Shown here: positions 25,170 to 33,980 of the stretch, piece by piece | Position numbering within the stretch: the first letter of the stretch is position 1 | Layout: each line of letters starts with the position of its first letter | Source: Chryseobacterium sp. ISL-80 | GTDB lineage: Bacteria > Bacillota > Bacilli > Bacillales > Cytobacillaceae | NCBI GenBank assembly: GCA_018613055.1 | Contig: JAGGQZ010000015.1 | Coordinates: 1 to 64,000 of the forward strand | DNA: 64,000 nucleotides | Direction of reading: 5' to 3' | Made by a program: the position numbers and the translations under genes | Notes under the pieces: model-generated | The model's input: only the letters and a program-made list of their open reading frames with translations | Databases searched by the model: none | What the model was told of the DNA's origin: nothing

Positions 25170-26042
25170 ATGAAACAAGAACAAGAAATGGTAAGCCTGT
25201 TGCTTGATTGGGCACAGCGAAATGATCATATCCGCACAGTTCTTCTGACCAGTTCCCGGGCCAACCCGTACGCTTTCACTGACCTTTTTACAGACTATGA
25301 TTTCGAAATTTTCGTAGATGATTTAGATGTCTTTATGAGTGACGATGGCTGGCTTGATCAATTTGGAGTGCTAATCAAGAAAGTGGTTTTGCAGGATGGG
25401 AATTGGCGTACGCGCCTAGTCCTTTACGAGGATGGAACAAAAATTGATTTTCAGATTTCAACCAATGATTTCATAAAAAGCCTTGCTGAGCTTACTGAGC
25501 TGCCGGCAAAATATGATAATGGCTATAAAGTCCTGTTAGATAAGGACGGTTTAACAAAGGGAATTCCTGCTCCATCCTATAAGGCGTATTTCACCAGGAA
25601 GCCTTCTGAAGAAATATATACTGAGATCATCAATAGTTTTTGGGGTGATACGGCATACGTAGCGAACAGCCTCTGGCGTGATGAATTGTACTTTGCAAAA
25701 TACATGCTCGACAATGTGATCCGATTCAATTACCTTCAGCCAGCGATTGAATGGTATCTTGGGGTAAAGCATGATTGGTCCATTAATCCCAATAAGTTCG
25801 GGCGCTGGTTCAAACGTTACCTGGACCCCGGAACATGGTCGGAATTGGAGGGGACTTATGCAGGAGCAGGGATTGAGGAAAACTGGGAAGCCCTTTTCCG
25901 GACTGCAGACCTGTTCAGCCGTATGGCCAAGGAAGTTGGGGAGAGTTTGGGTTATCAGTATCCCATGGAATATGAGCAGAAAATGAGGGCGTATTTGTTA
26001 AAAGTCAGGAATCTGCCAGCAGAGGCGGAAAGATTCGAATAA
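25170..26042 (+). CDS. Aminoglycoside 6-adenylyltransferase (ANT(6)/AadK-like)
   Basis: The 290-aa nucleotidyltransferase has the family motif LTSSRANPYAFTDLFTDYDFEIF carrying the two metal-binding aspartates, and SLWRDELYFAKYMLD in the C-terminal helical domain. The family adenylates streptomycin. Base composition and neighbours look native, so this is more likely an intrinsic chromosomal aadK-like gene than an acquired one. Confidence 0.88.
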   Translation: MKQEQEMVSLLLDWAQRNDHIRTVLLTSSRANPYAFTDLFTDYDFEIFVDDLDVFMSDDGWLDQFGVLIKKVVLQDGNWRTRLVLYEDGTKIDFQISTNDFIKSLAELTELPAKYDNGYKVLLDKDGLTKGIPAPSYKAYFTRKPSEEIYTEIINSFWGDTAYVANSLWRDELYFAKYMLDNVIRFNYLQPAIEWYLGVKHDWSINPNKFGRWFKRYLDPGTWSELEGTYAGAGIEENWEALFRTADLFSRMAKEVGESLGYQYPMEYEQKMRAYLLKVRNLPAEAERFE

Positions 26043-26050
26043 TAGATTGT

Positions 26051-26082
26051 AAAAGCTGCCATGAAAATTCATGGCAGCTTTT
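26051..26082. terminator. Bidirectional terminator
   Basis: AAAAGCTGCCATGAA and TTCATGGCAGCTTTT form a 15-bp stem with a tiny loop between the ANT(6) gene and the convergent anti-sigma gene. Confidence 0.9.
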
Positions 26083-26085
26083 CGT

Positions 26086-27528
26086 TCAATCTACATCCAC
26101 ATAGACTTGGTCTTCTTTGCCTGTTTTCACAGAGATGAATTTTTCTTCATCTACGTCTTCCTCATCAGGGGCCATGTAGACTAATTCAAAATTACCAGAT
26201 AAAGCCGAGTAGATAATAAGATTTTGGGTATTATCTTTATTCTTTATCTCAGCTGGAAGGTCGACTTGATTCAATTGTTCAAAAGTAGGTACATAGCGAT
26301 TGTGATTGAAGCTTTCAAGTTCGCCATTCCTGGCATTAATATGCATTATGGTTTCGGTTTCCAAGGGTGTATATAACATAAAATCTTGAACTTTAGGGAC
26401 AGCTTTAAAGCTGTATACTTTATGCCTTGAGTCCTCGGAAAAATAATTATAGTTGAAACCTAAAGTAGTAAGCTCAAAATTGATCGTTTTTCCATATATT
26501 TTTTCTAAATACATCCTGGCTTTTTTTTCGACTTCACTTTTATCCATTACCGGTCCGTCAGTTAAAGGTCCGGTATCACCGAAGTACTGGGTTATCTGGC
26601 CTGTGATCGCGTCAATTTCTCCGCCATAACCATTTCCAATTTCAAAACGATATACAAACAAGTCATTAACCGGGCTTTCCTTTTTTAACTTGATTTTATC
26701 TTTATCAAAATCCAGTGCCTCCGCAATTCGATTTTTTAACTTCGACTCGTTCATAGGCTTGATTTGATCAGGCATTTTATGAAAGCGGGTATAACTGTAG
26801 GTTAGTAAATTTACATTTTCATAAAACTTATCCAACTCTTTTACATTTAAGATGTGGAGGTACGAGCTGTAGGCATGATGGGTTTTCCTATATTCATTCT
26901 CAGCAATTTCTTCCTGTTCGGCAAAATATTCTTTAAGTGCCTGGAATGCTGCTTCATCTGTTTTAGACCATCTTCCCTGGTTGTAACGGGTTTTCAAAAC
27001 TTCCAGCATATCGTTTAATCTTTGTGAATTCAGAATGAGGGAGAATTCTGTTGCATTTGTTTTGTACTCCTCGAAGAAATTCAAATGATCTCTAAGTTCA
27101 TTATTATATTCAAACAATCGATCCATTTCATAACCAGAGTTGATCTGTTCTTCGTTTTTCACTGCATCAATCAATCTGTCCATTTGCCCTATTGCATCAT
27201 AATAACCATCTGTAGCCCTGAACAATTGTTCACGCTCATTTATGTAATCCGTGAATAGCATTGAAAAAAGTATTCCTGCAAGTACAACAGAAATTAGCCT
27301 TACGCGATTCAGTTTCATTTTTAAAATGATTTTTTCATCAAGGGATTTAGATACGGAAGCGTCTTCCATGTCATTTATTTGGACTGTTTTTTCACCGGTT
27401 GAATAAAATACCCTGCATGTTTCACATTCCTTCAGATGTTCCTCTACTGCTTTTTTTACAGAGGGACTAAGATCATTTTCAATATATAAAGGATATAGAT
27501 CCTGGACTACTTCATGTTCCAATCTCAT
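26086..27528 (-). CDS. Membrane anti-sigma factor with zinc-finger N-terminus
   Basis: The 480-aa protein has an N-terminal zf-HC2-like anti-sigma domain (EHLKECETC, HxxxCxxC arrangement at about 30-38) and one membrane segment at about 92-110. A large outer domain follows, containing PepSY-like segments (FEIGNGYGGEIDAITGQITQYFG). It would hold the ECF sigma factor inactive until an envelope signal arrives. Its start overlaps the sigma gene stop by 4 bp, so the two are translated together. Confidence 0.8.
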   Translation of the reverse strand: MRLEHEVVQDLYPLYIENDLSPSVKKAVEEHLKECETCRVFYSTGEKTVQINDMEDASVSKSLDEKIILKMKLNRVRLISVVLAGILFSMLFTDYINEREQLFRATDGYYDAIGQMDRLIDAVKNEEQINSGYEMDRLFEYNNELRDHLNFFEEYKTNATEFSLILNSQRLNDMLEVLKTRYNQGRWSKTDEAAFQALKEYFAEQEEIAENEYRKTHHAYSSYLHILNVKELDKFYENVNLLTYSYTRFHKMPDQIKPMNESKLKNRIAEALDFDKDKIKLKKESPVNDLFVYRFEIGNGYGGEIDAITGQITQYFGDTGPLTDGPVMDKSEVEKKARMYLEKIYGKTINFELTTLGFNYNYFSEDSRHKVYSFKAVPKVQDFMLYTPLETETIMHINARNGELESFNHNRYVPTFEQLNQVDLPAEIKNKDNTQNLIIYSALSGNFELVYMAPDEEDVDEEKFISVKTGKEDQVYVDVD

Positions 27529-28022
27529 TCTCCACCCTCCAGATTCCTGTAAATTTCCTTGAATTTCTTTCTGGCACGGTACAAGCCAACCTTTACCTGG
27601 CCGATTGTTTCGTTGGTTATAAGTGCAACTTCTTCGTACGAAAGACCGTTGGCATCTCGTAAAATGATATAAGTCCGGTAATTCTCAGGCAATTGCAGCA
27701 ACGTCAGCTCGATCTGTTTTTGATCATCTGAACGTTTGTATTGGTCTGGCTGTTTAGACCATTGCTCGTCAATCAAATCCGACTGAAACTCGACTTTGTT
27801 TTGTTTCTTCTTGCTGAAATTGATATAAGTGTTTCGTGCTATTTTAAGAAGCCAGGTTTTCAATGAGGACTCACCACGAAAGCTGGACAATGACTGGAAT
27901 GCTTTCAAAAATGTATCCTGGGTAAGATCTTCGGCAATATGCTGATTCAAAGTTGACCGGTATAGGTACAAGAAAATCGCATTCTTGTAGGTTTCATATA
28001 ATTCAATCCTCGGATCCGACAT
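27525..28022 (-). CDS. ECF sigma factor
   Basis: The 165-aa protein shows sigma region 2 (AEDLTQDTFLKAFQSLSSFRGESSLKTWLLKIARN) and region 4 (LPENYRTYIILRDANGLSYEEVALI...VKVGLYRARKKFKEI). It is co-transcribed with its membrane anti-sigma factor. A matching ECF-type promoter lies just upstream (28047-28074), which implies autoregulation. Confidence 0.92.
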   Translation of the reverse strand: MSDPRIELYETYKNAIFLYLYRSTLNQHIAEDLTQDTFLKAFQSLSSFRGESSLKTWLLKIARNTYINFSKKKQNKVEFQSDLIDEQWSKQPDQYKRSDDQKQIELTLLQLPENYRTYIILRDANGLSYEEVALITNETIGQVKVGLYRARKKFKEIYRNLEGGE

Positions 28023-28046
28023 TCCATCCCCCTCTCTCTGGAAGCA

Positions 28047-28074
28047 TAGACACTTGAAATTGGTAAAAGTTACA
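28047..28074 (-). promoter_or_regulatory. ECF-type autoregulatory promoter
   Basis: On the minus strand TGTAAC, a 16-bp spacer and TGTCTA resemble the ECF consensus TGAAAC-N16-CGTCTA. The -10 box ends 25 bp before the sigma start codon, leaving room for the ribosome site only. Confidence 0.65.
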
Positions 28075-28205
28075 CCTTATTTTAGAAAAAAATCCACAAA
28101 GAAGGTTGTGAATCTTTCAACTAATGGTAAAATTAGCTAAAATATCAATATGATTATCATCGGTTTAGTTTTATATTTTTATAGATGTGAAGGAGTAAAT
28201 TAAGG

Positions 28206-28661
28206 ATGTTAACTTTAAAGCCAATTACAAAGGACAACTGGGAGGACGCAATTGAGTTAAAAGTGAAGGAAGACCAAAAACACTTTATGGCCTTAAATTT
28301 GTATTCAATTGCTGAAGTCCAGTTCCTTGACCAGTTTCAAGCATGCGGAATTTATGATGGTCAGCAGATGGTAGGCTTTGCGATGTACGGCATTGACCCA
28401 GATGATAATAATTATTGGATCTATCGGCTGATGGTCGATGAGACGCATCAGGGTAAAGGGTTTGGAACTGAAGCAGTAAAGTTGATCGTTGCCGAGATCA
28501 TAAGGATAAACACTGCTGGAATTCCGCTCATCATGATTGGCTACAACCAGGAAAACGCAGGTGCAAGAGCAACATATATGAAAGCCGGATTTGTCGAGAC
28601 AGAAATCGCTCCATGGGGAGAACAGCTGGCAGCCTTTAGACTGAACGAAGCTGTTCAATGA
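28206..28661 (+). CDS. GNAT family acetyltransferase
   Basis: The 151-aa GNAT protein has the acetyl-CoA motif RLMVDETHQGKGFGTEAVKLIV and a C-terminal NAGARATYMKAGF. It resembles BltD/SpeG-like polyamine acetyltransferases in size and pattern, but the substrate is not established. Its stop codon lies in the first half-unit of the repeat array that follows. Confidence 0.85.
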   Translation: MLTLKPITKDNWEDAIELKVKEDQKHFMALNLYSIAEVQFLDQFQACGIYDGQQMVGFAMYGIDPDDNNYWIYRLMVDETHQGKGFGTEAVKLIVAEIIRINTAGIPLIMIGYNQENAGARATYMKAGFVETEIAPWGEQLAAFRLNEAVQ

Positions 28662-29060
28662 CGGACGAAATAGAGAGAAAAATGTCCGTTATCGAGACTA
28701 TGACGGACAAAAATTAGAGAAGAGAGAACAAAAGTGTTCGTCATCGAGGCTATGACGGATAAAAATGAGAGAAAAGAAGAGAAAAGTGTCCATCATCGAG
28801 GCTATGATGGACAAAAATGAGAGAAAAGAAAAGAAAAATGTCCGTTATCGAGACTATGACGGACAAAAATTAGAGAAGAGAGAACAAAAGTGTTCGTCAT
28901 CGAGGCTATGATGGACAAAAATGAGAGAAAAGAAGAGAAAAGTGTCCGTCATCGGGGTTTGACGGACAAAAAGGAGAGAATAGAAGGCAAAAAGTGTCCG
29001 TCATTAGGGTTAGGATGGACAAAAACACGATAACAACAGACAAAAGTGTCCGTCATAATC
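28662..29060. repeat. Tandem array of 52-bp hairpin repeats, seven full units
   Basis: Units start at 28684, 28736, 28788, 28840, 28892, 28944 and 28996, with partial units at each end (29048 onward): the period is 52 bp every time. Each unit is a hairpin of about 25 bp (GTCCGTCAT, 7-nt loop, ATGACGGAC) and a purine-rich linker of about 27 bp. Unit 3 has a compensatory change (GTCCATCAT with ATGATGGAC) and others use G-U pairs. Units 1 and 4 are identical, so a 156-bp block was duplicated. It fills the gap between the GNAT and Nif3-like genes and is not translated. Confidence 0.9.
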
Positions 29061-29099
29061 AATAAAACCTTCAATTGAAACAAATGGGGAGTGTTTTTT

Positions 29100-30014
29100 A
29101 TGAATCTGGAGGAGTTGTTAATTGCTTTAAATATGGAGTTCGATGTGGAGTCATTTGGCAAGGATCCGGGTTTCAGCAGGTTCATTCCAGCTGCCTATGA
29201 ATCTACGGGATTTGAGTGGCAGGAAGTTTTTGGGAAGAGGTACACAGAGCTTTTCAACGGGTTAATGATTAAAGGGGCGCCTGAAGTGAGCAGGGTATTC
29301 CTGGCTGTGTTTCCAACAGATGAAGTGCTTGAGTATTTTATCAATACCAGTAAAGAAGGAGACCTGCTGTTCATGCACCACCCGCTTCTGATGGAATGTG
29401 GTGATCCCAATGGGAAGTGGGGGCGCGGATTTGTACCAATAAGAAAAGAATTCTTAAATAGATTGATCGATAAAAAGCTGTCCGTTTACACAGTACATGA
29501 ACCATTGGATTTTCACCGGGAATTGGGAACTAGTATAGCAATTCAGCAATCCCTTGAGGGGAGGAAAATCGATGGTTTTTTACCAGGGGATAATGGTGAG
29601 GATCTGGTGTTTATTTGCGAAATAGACGAAATAAGCACCGATAATCTTGTTACGAAACTTGAGAAGATTTTCGAAATCCCATATGTCGATTTTGAAGGCA
29701 AGAAACATGACCGAATTACAAAAGTAGCGATTATTGCAGGATGCGGTGACAAGGTGGACTGGATGAGGGAAGCCGAAATGAGAGGAGCTCAGGCATATAT
29801 CACAGGTGAAATCCATTGCCATATTGATAATGATTATGGAAAGAAGAAATATCAGCAGATGATGGATTATGTATCTGAATCCAACATGTCGCTGATTGGC
29901 GTTTCTCATTCGGCTTCTGAATACTTGGTAAAGAAAACGTTAATTAGAAACTGGTTTCACGAAAAACTCAAAATGGAGACTATCATGATTCCTCAGGGAA
30001 AATGGTGGCTGTAA
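29100..30014 (+). CDS. Nif3-like dinuclear metal centre protein
   Basis: The 304-aa protein has the Nif3/GTP cyclohydrolase I type 2 layout: FMHHPLL, YTVHEPLDFH, YITGEIHCH and GVSHSASEYLV near the C-terminus supply likely metal ligands. It differs from the housekeeping Nif3 (YqfO) in length and in its N-terminus and lacks the middle PII-like insert. The exact role is unknown. ATG29100 is 8 nt after GGGGAG. Confidence 0.75.
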   Translation: MNLEELLIALNMEFDVESFGKDPGFSRFIPAAYESTGFEWQEVFGKRYTELFNGLMIKGAPEVSRVFLAVFPTDEVLEYFINTSKEGDLLFMHHPLLMECGDPNGKWGRGFVPIRKEFLNRLIDKKLSVYTVHEPLDFHRELGTSIAIQQSLEGRKIDGFLPGDNGEDLVFICEIDEISTDNLVTKLEKIFEIPYVDFEGKKHDRITKVAIIAGCGDKVDWMREAEMRGAQAYITGEIHCHIDNDYGKKKYQQMMDYVSESNMSLIGVSHSASEYLVKKTLIRNWFHEKLKMETIMIPQGKWWL

Positions 30015-30032
30015 AAAGGAGCAGAAAATAAT

Positions 30033-30296
30033 ATGAAATACTGGCTTGCGTCAATCGTTCTAATTGTTATTTCTGTATTGTTTTTACAACAAGGGATGGA
30101 CTTATGGAAGCTAGGGACTGATGTTGATGGAGATGGAATCGGTATTCATTTCTTGGGCTTCGAAATCAATGACAGCGTACAGGAAGCAAATATTCCTTCT
30201 TATGCTACAGGTTTTTTTATAGCAGCCGGGTTATCATTTGTGTTGATGTTAGTTGTAGTCAGCAGGAAAATTTTTAAAATGTCTAGGGCGGGTTAG
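30033..30296 (+). CDS. Small membrane protein (87 aa)
   Basis: Two hydrophobic segments (about 4-20 and 60-78) flank an acidic loop with DVDGDGIGIHFLGFEI. AAAGGAG precedes the ATG. The gene follows the Nif3-like gene by 18 bp, so they are probably co-transcribed. The family is not recognised. Confidence 0.6.
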   Translation: MKYWLASIVLIVISVLFLQQGMDLWKLGTDVDGDGIGIHFLGFEINDSVQEANIPSYATGFFIAAGLSFVLMLVVVSRKIFKMSRAG

Positions 30297-30316
30297 GATT
30301 TTGGGGGTTAAGTGTA

Positions 30317-30850
30317 ATGGAAGAAAAAGTTCAGCTGATCAAGCCAACAAAAGATTTGGAAAATGAATACCTTGAGTTTTACCACGAGTGGAAAGAAAGC
30401 GGAGAAGATATGATTCCCTGGGTAATTGCAAAGGACCCAGCGGATTTTGCCGGCATGGTTCAATTCTTGCTGGATAATGAAAAAGGGGTCAACATTCCAA
30501 AAGGCTGGGTTAAAGACTCAACTTACTGGCTTGTAAACAATAACAAAAAAATATTGGGTGTAGTCAATATCAGGCATGGGCTTACTGAAAAACTATTCAA
30601 CATTGGCGGGCATATAGGCTATGGAATCCGCCCGAGTGAGAGGCATAAAGGCTATGCGACAAAAATCCTTGCTTATTCACTGGTAAAAACGAAGGAATTT
30701 GGAATCGATAAGGTCCTTGTCGTTTGTGATGCTGACAATATAGGATCCGCCAAAACAATAATCAATAATGGCGGAGTCGAGGATGTCAGCTTTACGGAGG
30801 AAGATGGCAATGTAGTGAGACGGTTTTGGATTGAAAATAAATCAAGTTGA
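30317..30850 (+). CDS. GNAT family acetyltransferase (COG3981-like)
   Basis: The 177-aa protein has GHIGYGIRPSERHKGYATKILAYSL as the acetyl-CoA loop and DNIGSAKTIINNGG as motif B. The N-terminal LIKPTKDLENEYLEFYHEW matches a group of predicted acetyltransferases. The substrate is unknown. It lies 20 bp after the small membrane protein gene. Confidence 0.82.
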   Translation: MEEKVQLIKPTKDLENEYLEFYHEWKESGEDMIPWVIAKDPADFAGMVQFLLDNEKGVNIPKGWVKDSTYWLVNNNKKILGVVNIRHGLTEKLFNIGGHIGYGIRPSERHKGYATKILAYSLVKTKEFGIDKVLVVCDADNIGSAKTIINNGGVEDVSFTEEDGNVVRRFWIENKSS

Positions 30851-30998
30851 TACCGTAAAAATCACTTTGCATGTAATAGGCTAAGAGCTGTTACTCTTTC
30901 AGGAACATGATCTCCTTGGATTATGGCTGCCTTATTTACTGGCTTCCTTCTATTTTCAACTTGATATTTAGGATTTGCATTGACTAAACAGCATGGCG

Positions 30999-31520
30999 TT
31001 AGCTGGTTTCTGGTTTGTTCCCGAATTTACCGAATGAAAAGATCCTCGTCACAACACTTATCATTGTACCAAGAAAGGCACTTCCAACAATATCGGATGG
31101 ATAATGGTGTCCGACCCAGATTCTAGAAAAACCTGTTAGTGCCGACATCCACATCATGATTGTCCCCAGTGTCCGGTGGAACATCAGGACAGTGGTAGAG
31201 GCGGTGAAAGCGAGCATTGTATGCTTGCTGGGAAAGGAAGAATCCATTTTTGACGGAATAAGAATCCCGACGCGCCGTTTTATGAATGGTCGCGGTTTGA
31301 AATAAAATAAATGGATGAAAAATTGGGCAGCCAAGCTGATGGTCACTGAAAGGCCTGTTTCAATAGCGATTTTTTTATTGAATCGGTTCTTGAACAGCAT
31401 TACTAATATGATGAAAAGATAAACATAACGTACACGATTCGAAATAAGGATCATGAGTTGATCCACTGGTGTGAAACGGCCGGAAAGTCTGTTGATCAGC
31501 CGAAAAAGTTTAAGGTCCAT
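30999..31520 (-). CDS. PAP2-family phosphatase, undecaprenyl-diphosphatase-like
   Basis: The 173-aa membrane protein has all three PAP2 motifs: KPRPF with upstream basic residues, PSKH, and SRIWVGHHYPSDIVG. About five membrane segments are visible. It may recycle undecaprenyl pyrophosphate for wall synthesis, as BcrC does. ATG31520 gives 7-nt spacing to AAGGAG; ATG31523 is the alternative. Confidence 0.85.
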   Translation of the reverse strand: MDLKLFRLINRLSGRFTPVDQLMILISNRVRYVYLFIILVMLFKNRFNKKIAIETGLSVTISLAAQFFIHLFYFKPRPFIKRRVGILIPSKMDSSFPSKHTMLAFTASTTVLMFHRTLGTIMMWMSALTGFSRIWVGHHYPSDIVGSAFLGTMISVVTRIFSFGKFGNKPETS

Positions 31521-31598
31521 CATGGAGCTCCTTAATGTTTTAGTCTTACTTTTCCCTCGCTGACGGCAAAAATGTATGGAAAAAGGAGAGGATATTCA

Positions 31599-32060
31599 AT
31601 GGAACCAAAGGTAGTCAATAAAGAAACGTTTAAAGCTGTAGGTGTAAAATGGATTGGCACTTATGAACAGGCAGCCAGGGGAGAAATTAAGGTCTTCCAT
31701 CATGAATTCCTAAAAAGAAGGAATGAGATTAAACATGCTGTGGAGCCTGATAACATTTTCGGGCTATCTTACCACAACACAAAAGATGGCTTTACATATT
31801 ATCTTGCTCTTGAAGTGGAGGATGCGCAGTCTATACCTGAAGATATGGAGCTTATTACGGTTCCCGCGTATACATTTGCCAGCTTAGATTATAAGGGATC
31901 AGCAGTGCATGAAGCATATACAAGATTGTACACTTGGGTGAAACAAAATGAATATACGTTAAAACAGAGTGATTTGGAGCATCTGGAAGAGTATCCGGGA
32001 AGCTTTGATCCTTTAACAGGTGTACCTGAACTGAAGATTCATATTCCAATTATGATGTAG
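31599..32060 (+). CDS. GyrI-like effector-binding domain protein
   Basis: The 153-aa protein matches the SOUL/GyrI-like small-molecule-binding fold found in AraC/MerR effector domains (start PKVVNKETFKAVGVKWIGTYEQ, central GLSYHN...YYLALEVED, end FDPLTGVPELKIHIPI). There is no DNA-binding domain, so it is a stand-alone ligand-binding protein. ATG31599 follows AAGGAGAGG. Confidence 0.75.
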   Translation: MEPKVVNKETFKAVGVKWIGTYEQAARGEIKVFHHEFLKRRNEIKHAVEPDNIFGLSYHNTKDGFTYYLALEVEDAQSIPEDMELITVPAYTFASLDYKGSAVHEAYTRLYTWVKQNEYTLKQSDLEHLEEYPGSFDPLTGVPELKIHIPIMM

Positions 32061-32204
32061 CTGGAATTTAAAAGGAGTTTTTATAAGAGGGGAATGTTTG
32101 AGGAATGTAAGGGATGGCTTAAAATTTCCCAAGTTCATTTTTATCAAAAAAAAACAAGCACTCTGGAAGCTGCTTGACCAGTGGCGTTAGCAAACTTCTT
32201 TCTC

Positions 32205-32543
32205 TCAGGCCGAGGTATTGGTTTTTTCATTGCCAATATCCTCCCCGCCATTGTTACCGCTGCTTATTCGGAATAATTCCAGTCCTCTGAGTAAGGCATC
32301 CCCTCCGAATCCAGCCATTATCGACATTAAAAATACCCTGAGCATCGAGTCAGCCTCGGATGAGACTACCAACAATGCTGCTGCTAAAGATCCTGTCAGG
32401 ATTTCTTCAAGAAAACCGAGGTAGATAAATTTCTTTGTTTTTCTAGGCATGATAATCTTGCCACGTTTTCTCACATGTGCTGTCAGTCCAACAAATCCAC
32501 CAATGACCATTGCGAAAATCATGTTTTCTAACAAATTGATCAC
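32205..32543 (-). CDS. DUF4257-like small membrane protein
   Basis: The 112-aa protein has hydrophobic segments at about 5-22, 45-62 and 67-85, with FIYLGFLEEILTGSLAAALLVV and GFGGDALLRGLELF. These fit the Bacillus DUF4257 group as I recall it. The tail is hydrophilic. The function is unknown. It is monocistronic on the minus strand. Confidence 0.6.
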   Translation of the reverse strand: MINLLENMIFAMVIGGFVGLTAHVRKRGKIIMPRKTKKFIYLGFLEEILTGSLAAALLVVSSEADSMLRVFLMSIMAGFGGDALLRGLELFRISSGNNGGEDIGNEKTNTSA

Positions 32544-32593
32544 TCTCCCAAAGTCCAGATTTTTGTTGGTCTTCCTTTGGTAACTCTGGATGT

Positions 32594-32616
32594 ATTACTA
32601 TTATACAAGTAGTAAT
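32594..32616 (-). promoter_or_regulatory. Inverted repeat over a possible -10 box
   Basis: ATTACTA, 9-bp spacer, TAGTAAT is a perfect dyad that encloses a minus-strand TATAAT. It lies about 50 bp upstream of the DUF4257-like gene. The -35 match is poor. The remaining gap up to 32804 has a further inverted pair (GTAACTTTT at 32678, AAAAGTTAC at 32717) of unknown meaning. Confidence 0.35.
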
Positions 32617-32804
32617 GGTGGAAAAGCATGCGTAAATTTATCGAATTTTCAGTATATTTAAATGGTAAATAATATGTGTAACTTTTTGGAAGATAATGTT
32701 TTATTGTCTAATTTTGAAAAGTTACAGGCCTTAAGTCATAAAGAACGGGATTTGACATCGGTGTGAAATGAAAAAAATATTATTTATTAAGAAGGAGGAC
32801 AAAA

Positions 32805-33251
32805 ATGTTTATTCTGAATGTTGAGGGTACGATCCAGAGAGGTGGGAGATGGCTCATTATTGAGAGGAGTACGAAGGAAGATCATGCTGGAGGGCAATTA
32901 TCGCTTGTTGGCGGGAAGGTAGAAAACGAAGGGTTCTCTAAAGATTTGCTCGAGCGGACTTTGAAGAGGGAGCTGTTTGAAGAAGTTGGGATCGAAGTTA
33001 GTGCCAATATGAATTATTTGCGAAGCAGTTCGTTTGTACTGCCTGACGGGAGAGAAGTTCTCGACATCGTGTTTCATTGTGTAATCGAAAGGGGAGAACC
33101 GTTTGCAAAAAGTCCGGATGAAGTGGAGGCCGTATATTGGATGTCTGCAGAAGAAATTTATGCACATCCAAACGCACCAATCTGGTTAAAGGAAAGCATT
33201 GAGAAAGCCGAACGTTATGTTCATTCTTCGACAATGATGGCCACCGATTAA
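32805..33251 (+). CDS. NUDIX hydrolase
   Basis: The 148-aa protein has a Nudix box in the region GGKVENEGFSKDLLERTLKR followed by ELFEEVGIE. The box carries a few extra residues compared with GX5EX7REUXEEXGU, which may be a small insertion in its first part. It would hydrolyse a nucleoside diphosphate derivative; the substrate is unknown. GAAGGAGG precedes ATG32805. Confidence 0.85.
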   Translation: MFILNVEGTIQRGGRWLIIERSTKEDHAGGQLSLVGGKVENEGFSKDLLERTLKRELFEEVGIEVSANMNYLRSSSFVLPDGREVLDIVFHCVIERGEPFAKSPDEVEAVYWMSAEEIYAHPNAPIWLKESIEKAERYVHSSTMMATD

Positions 33252-33267
33252 GGTGGTTATTTTTTTG
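33241..33267 (+). terminator. Terminator overlapping the NUDIX stop codon
   Basis: CCACC, 6-nt loop containing the stop, GGTGG, then TTATTTTTTT. Confidence 0.75.
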
Positions 33268-33341
33268 CCTAAAAAAGGAAATGCGAGGTCGGCTATCGAA
33301 TATGTTAAGGAATTTCTTCGGTGAATTGAGGAGTTGGCAAA

Positions 33342-33980
33342 TTGAATATCTTAGAAAAGTTAGTCAGTGAATTCATGTTGATGATTAATCATAAACACCG
33401 ATTGATCATTGGCATTGACGGGCTTAGCCGGTCGGGGAAAACGACCATTGTAAAGAAGTTAGCTGCATTGCTGGAAGAATCCGAAATGAAAAGCCAGATC
33501 CTGCATTTGGATGACCATATTGTCGATCGAACGAAAAGATATGGAACGGGCGAAGCGGAATGGAAGGAGTATTATTACCGGCAGTGGGAAGTAGAGAAAC
33601 TGAGTGAAATATTGTTTGAAAAACTCCATCATGATAATGAACTTTTGCTTCCGTTCTATGATGATCAAATGGATCAACAAGTATATAAAAAGCTGAACTT
33701 AATGGGCAAGAACGTTGTTTTGGTCGAAGGGATATTCCTGCAGCGAAAAGAGTGGAAAGAGTATCTGGACTATACCATTTTTATCGACTGCCCCCGCCAT
33801 ATAAGATTTGAGAGGGAAAATGCCCGCACTCGGGAGAATATAGAAAAGTTCGAGAATAGATATTGGAAATCGGAGGATTATTATCTGGAAAAGCTCAGTC
33901 CAAAAGTAAAAGCCGATAAAGTCCTAACATGTCATCAATTAATGGAAGGTTCATTTCGCACAGAAGGTGATAGTGAATGA
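33342..33980 (+). CDS. Uridine-kinase-like P-loop kinase
   Basis: The 212-aa protein has Walker A GLSRSGKTT at about 27-35, ILHLDDHIVDR and a lid-like RHIRFERENARTRENIEKF. It fits the uridine kinase/phosphoribulokinase-like group of small-molecule kinases. Start TTG33342 is 8 nt after GAGGAG. The next gene starts inside its end (ATGA overlap). Confidence 0.8.
   Translation: MNILEKLVSEFMLMINHKHRLIIGIDGLSRSGKTTIVKKLAALLEESEMKSQILHLDDHIVDRTKRYGTGEAEWKEYYYRQWEVEKLSEILFEKLHHDNELLLPFYDDQMDQQVYKKLNLMGKNVVLVEGIFLQRKEWKEYLDYTIFIDCPRHIRFERENARTRENIEKFENRYWKSEDYYLEKLSPKVKADKVLTCHQLMEGSFRTEGDSE

Noticed and set aside
25170-26042. Acquired antibiotic resistance gene
   Set aside because: No mobile element is adjacent and composition matches the surroundings; chromosomal aadK-type genes are common in Bacillaceae.
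28662-29060. CRISPR array or tandem coding repeat
   Set aside because: The linkers are similar to each other rather than unique, and the 52-bp unit is not a multiple of three and holds stop codons.
32677-32710. ECF promoter TGTAAC...TGTCTA
   Set aside because: The spacer is 22 bp, too long for an ECF promoter (about 16 bp).
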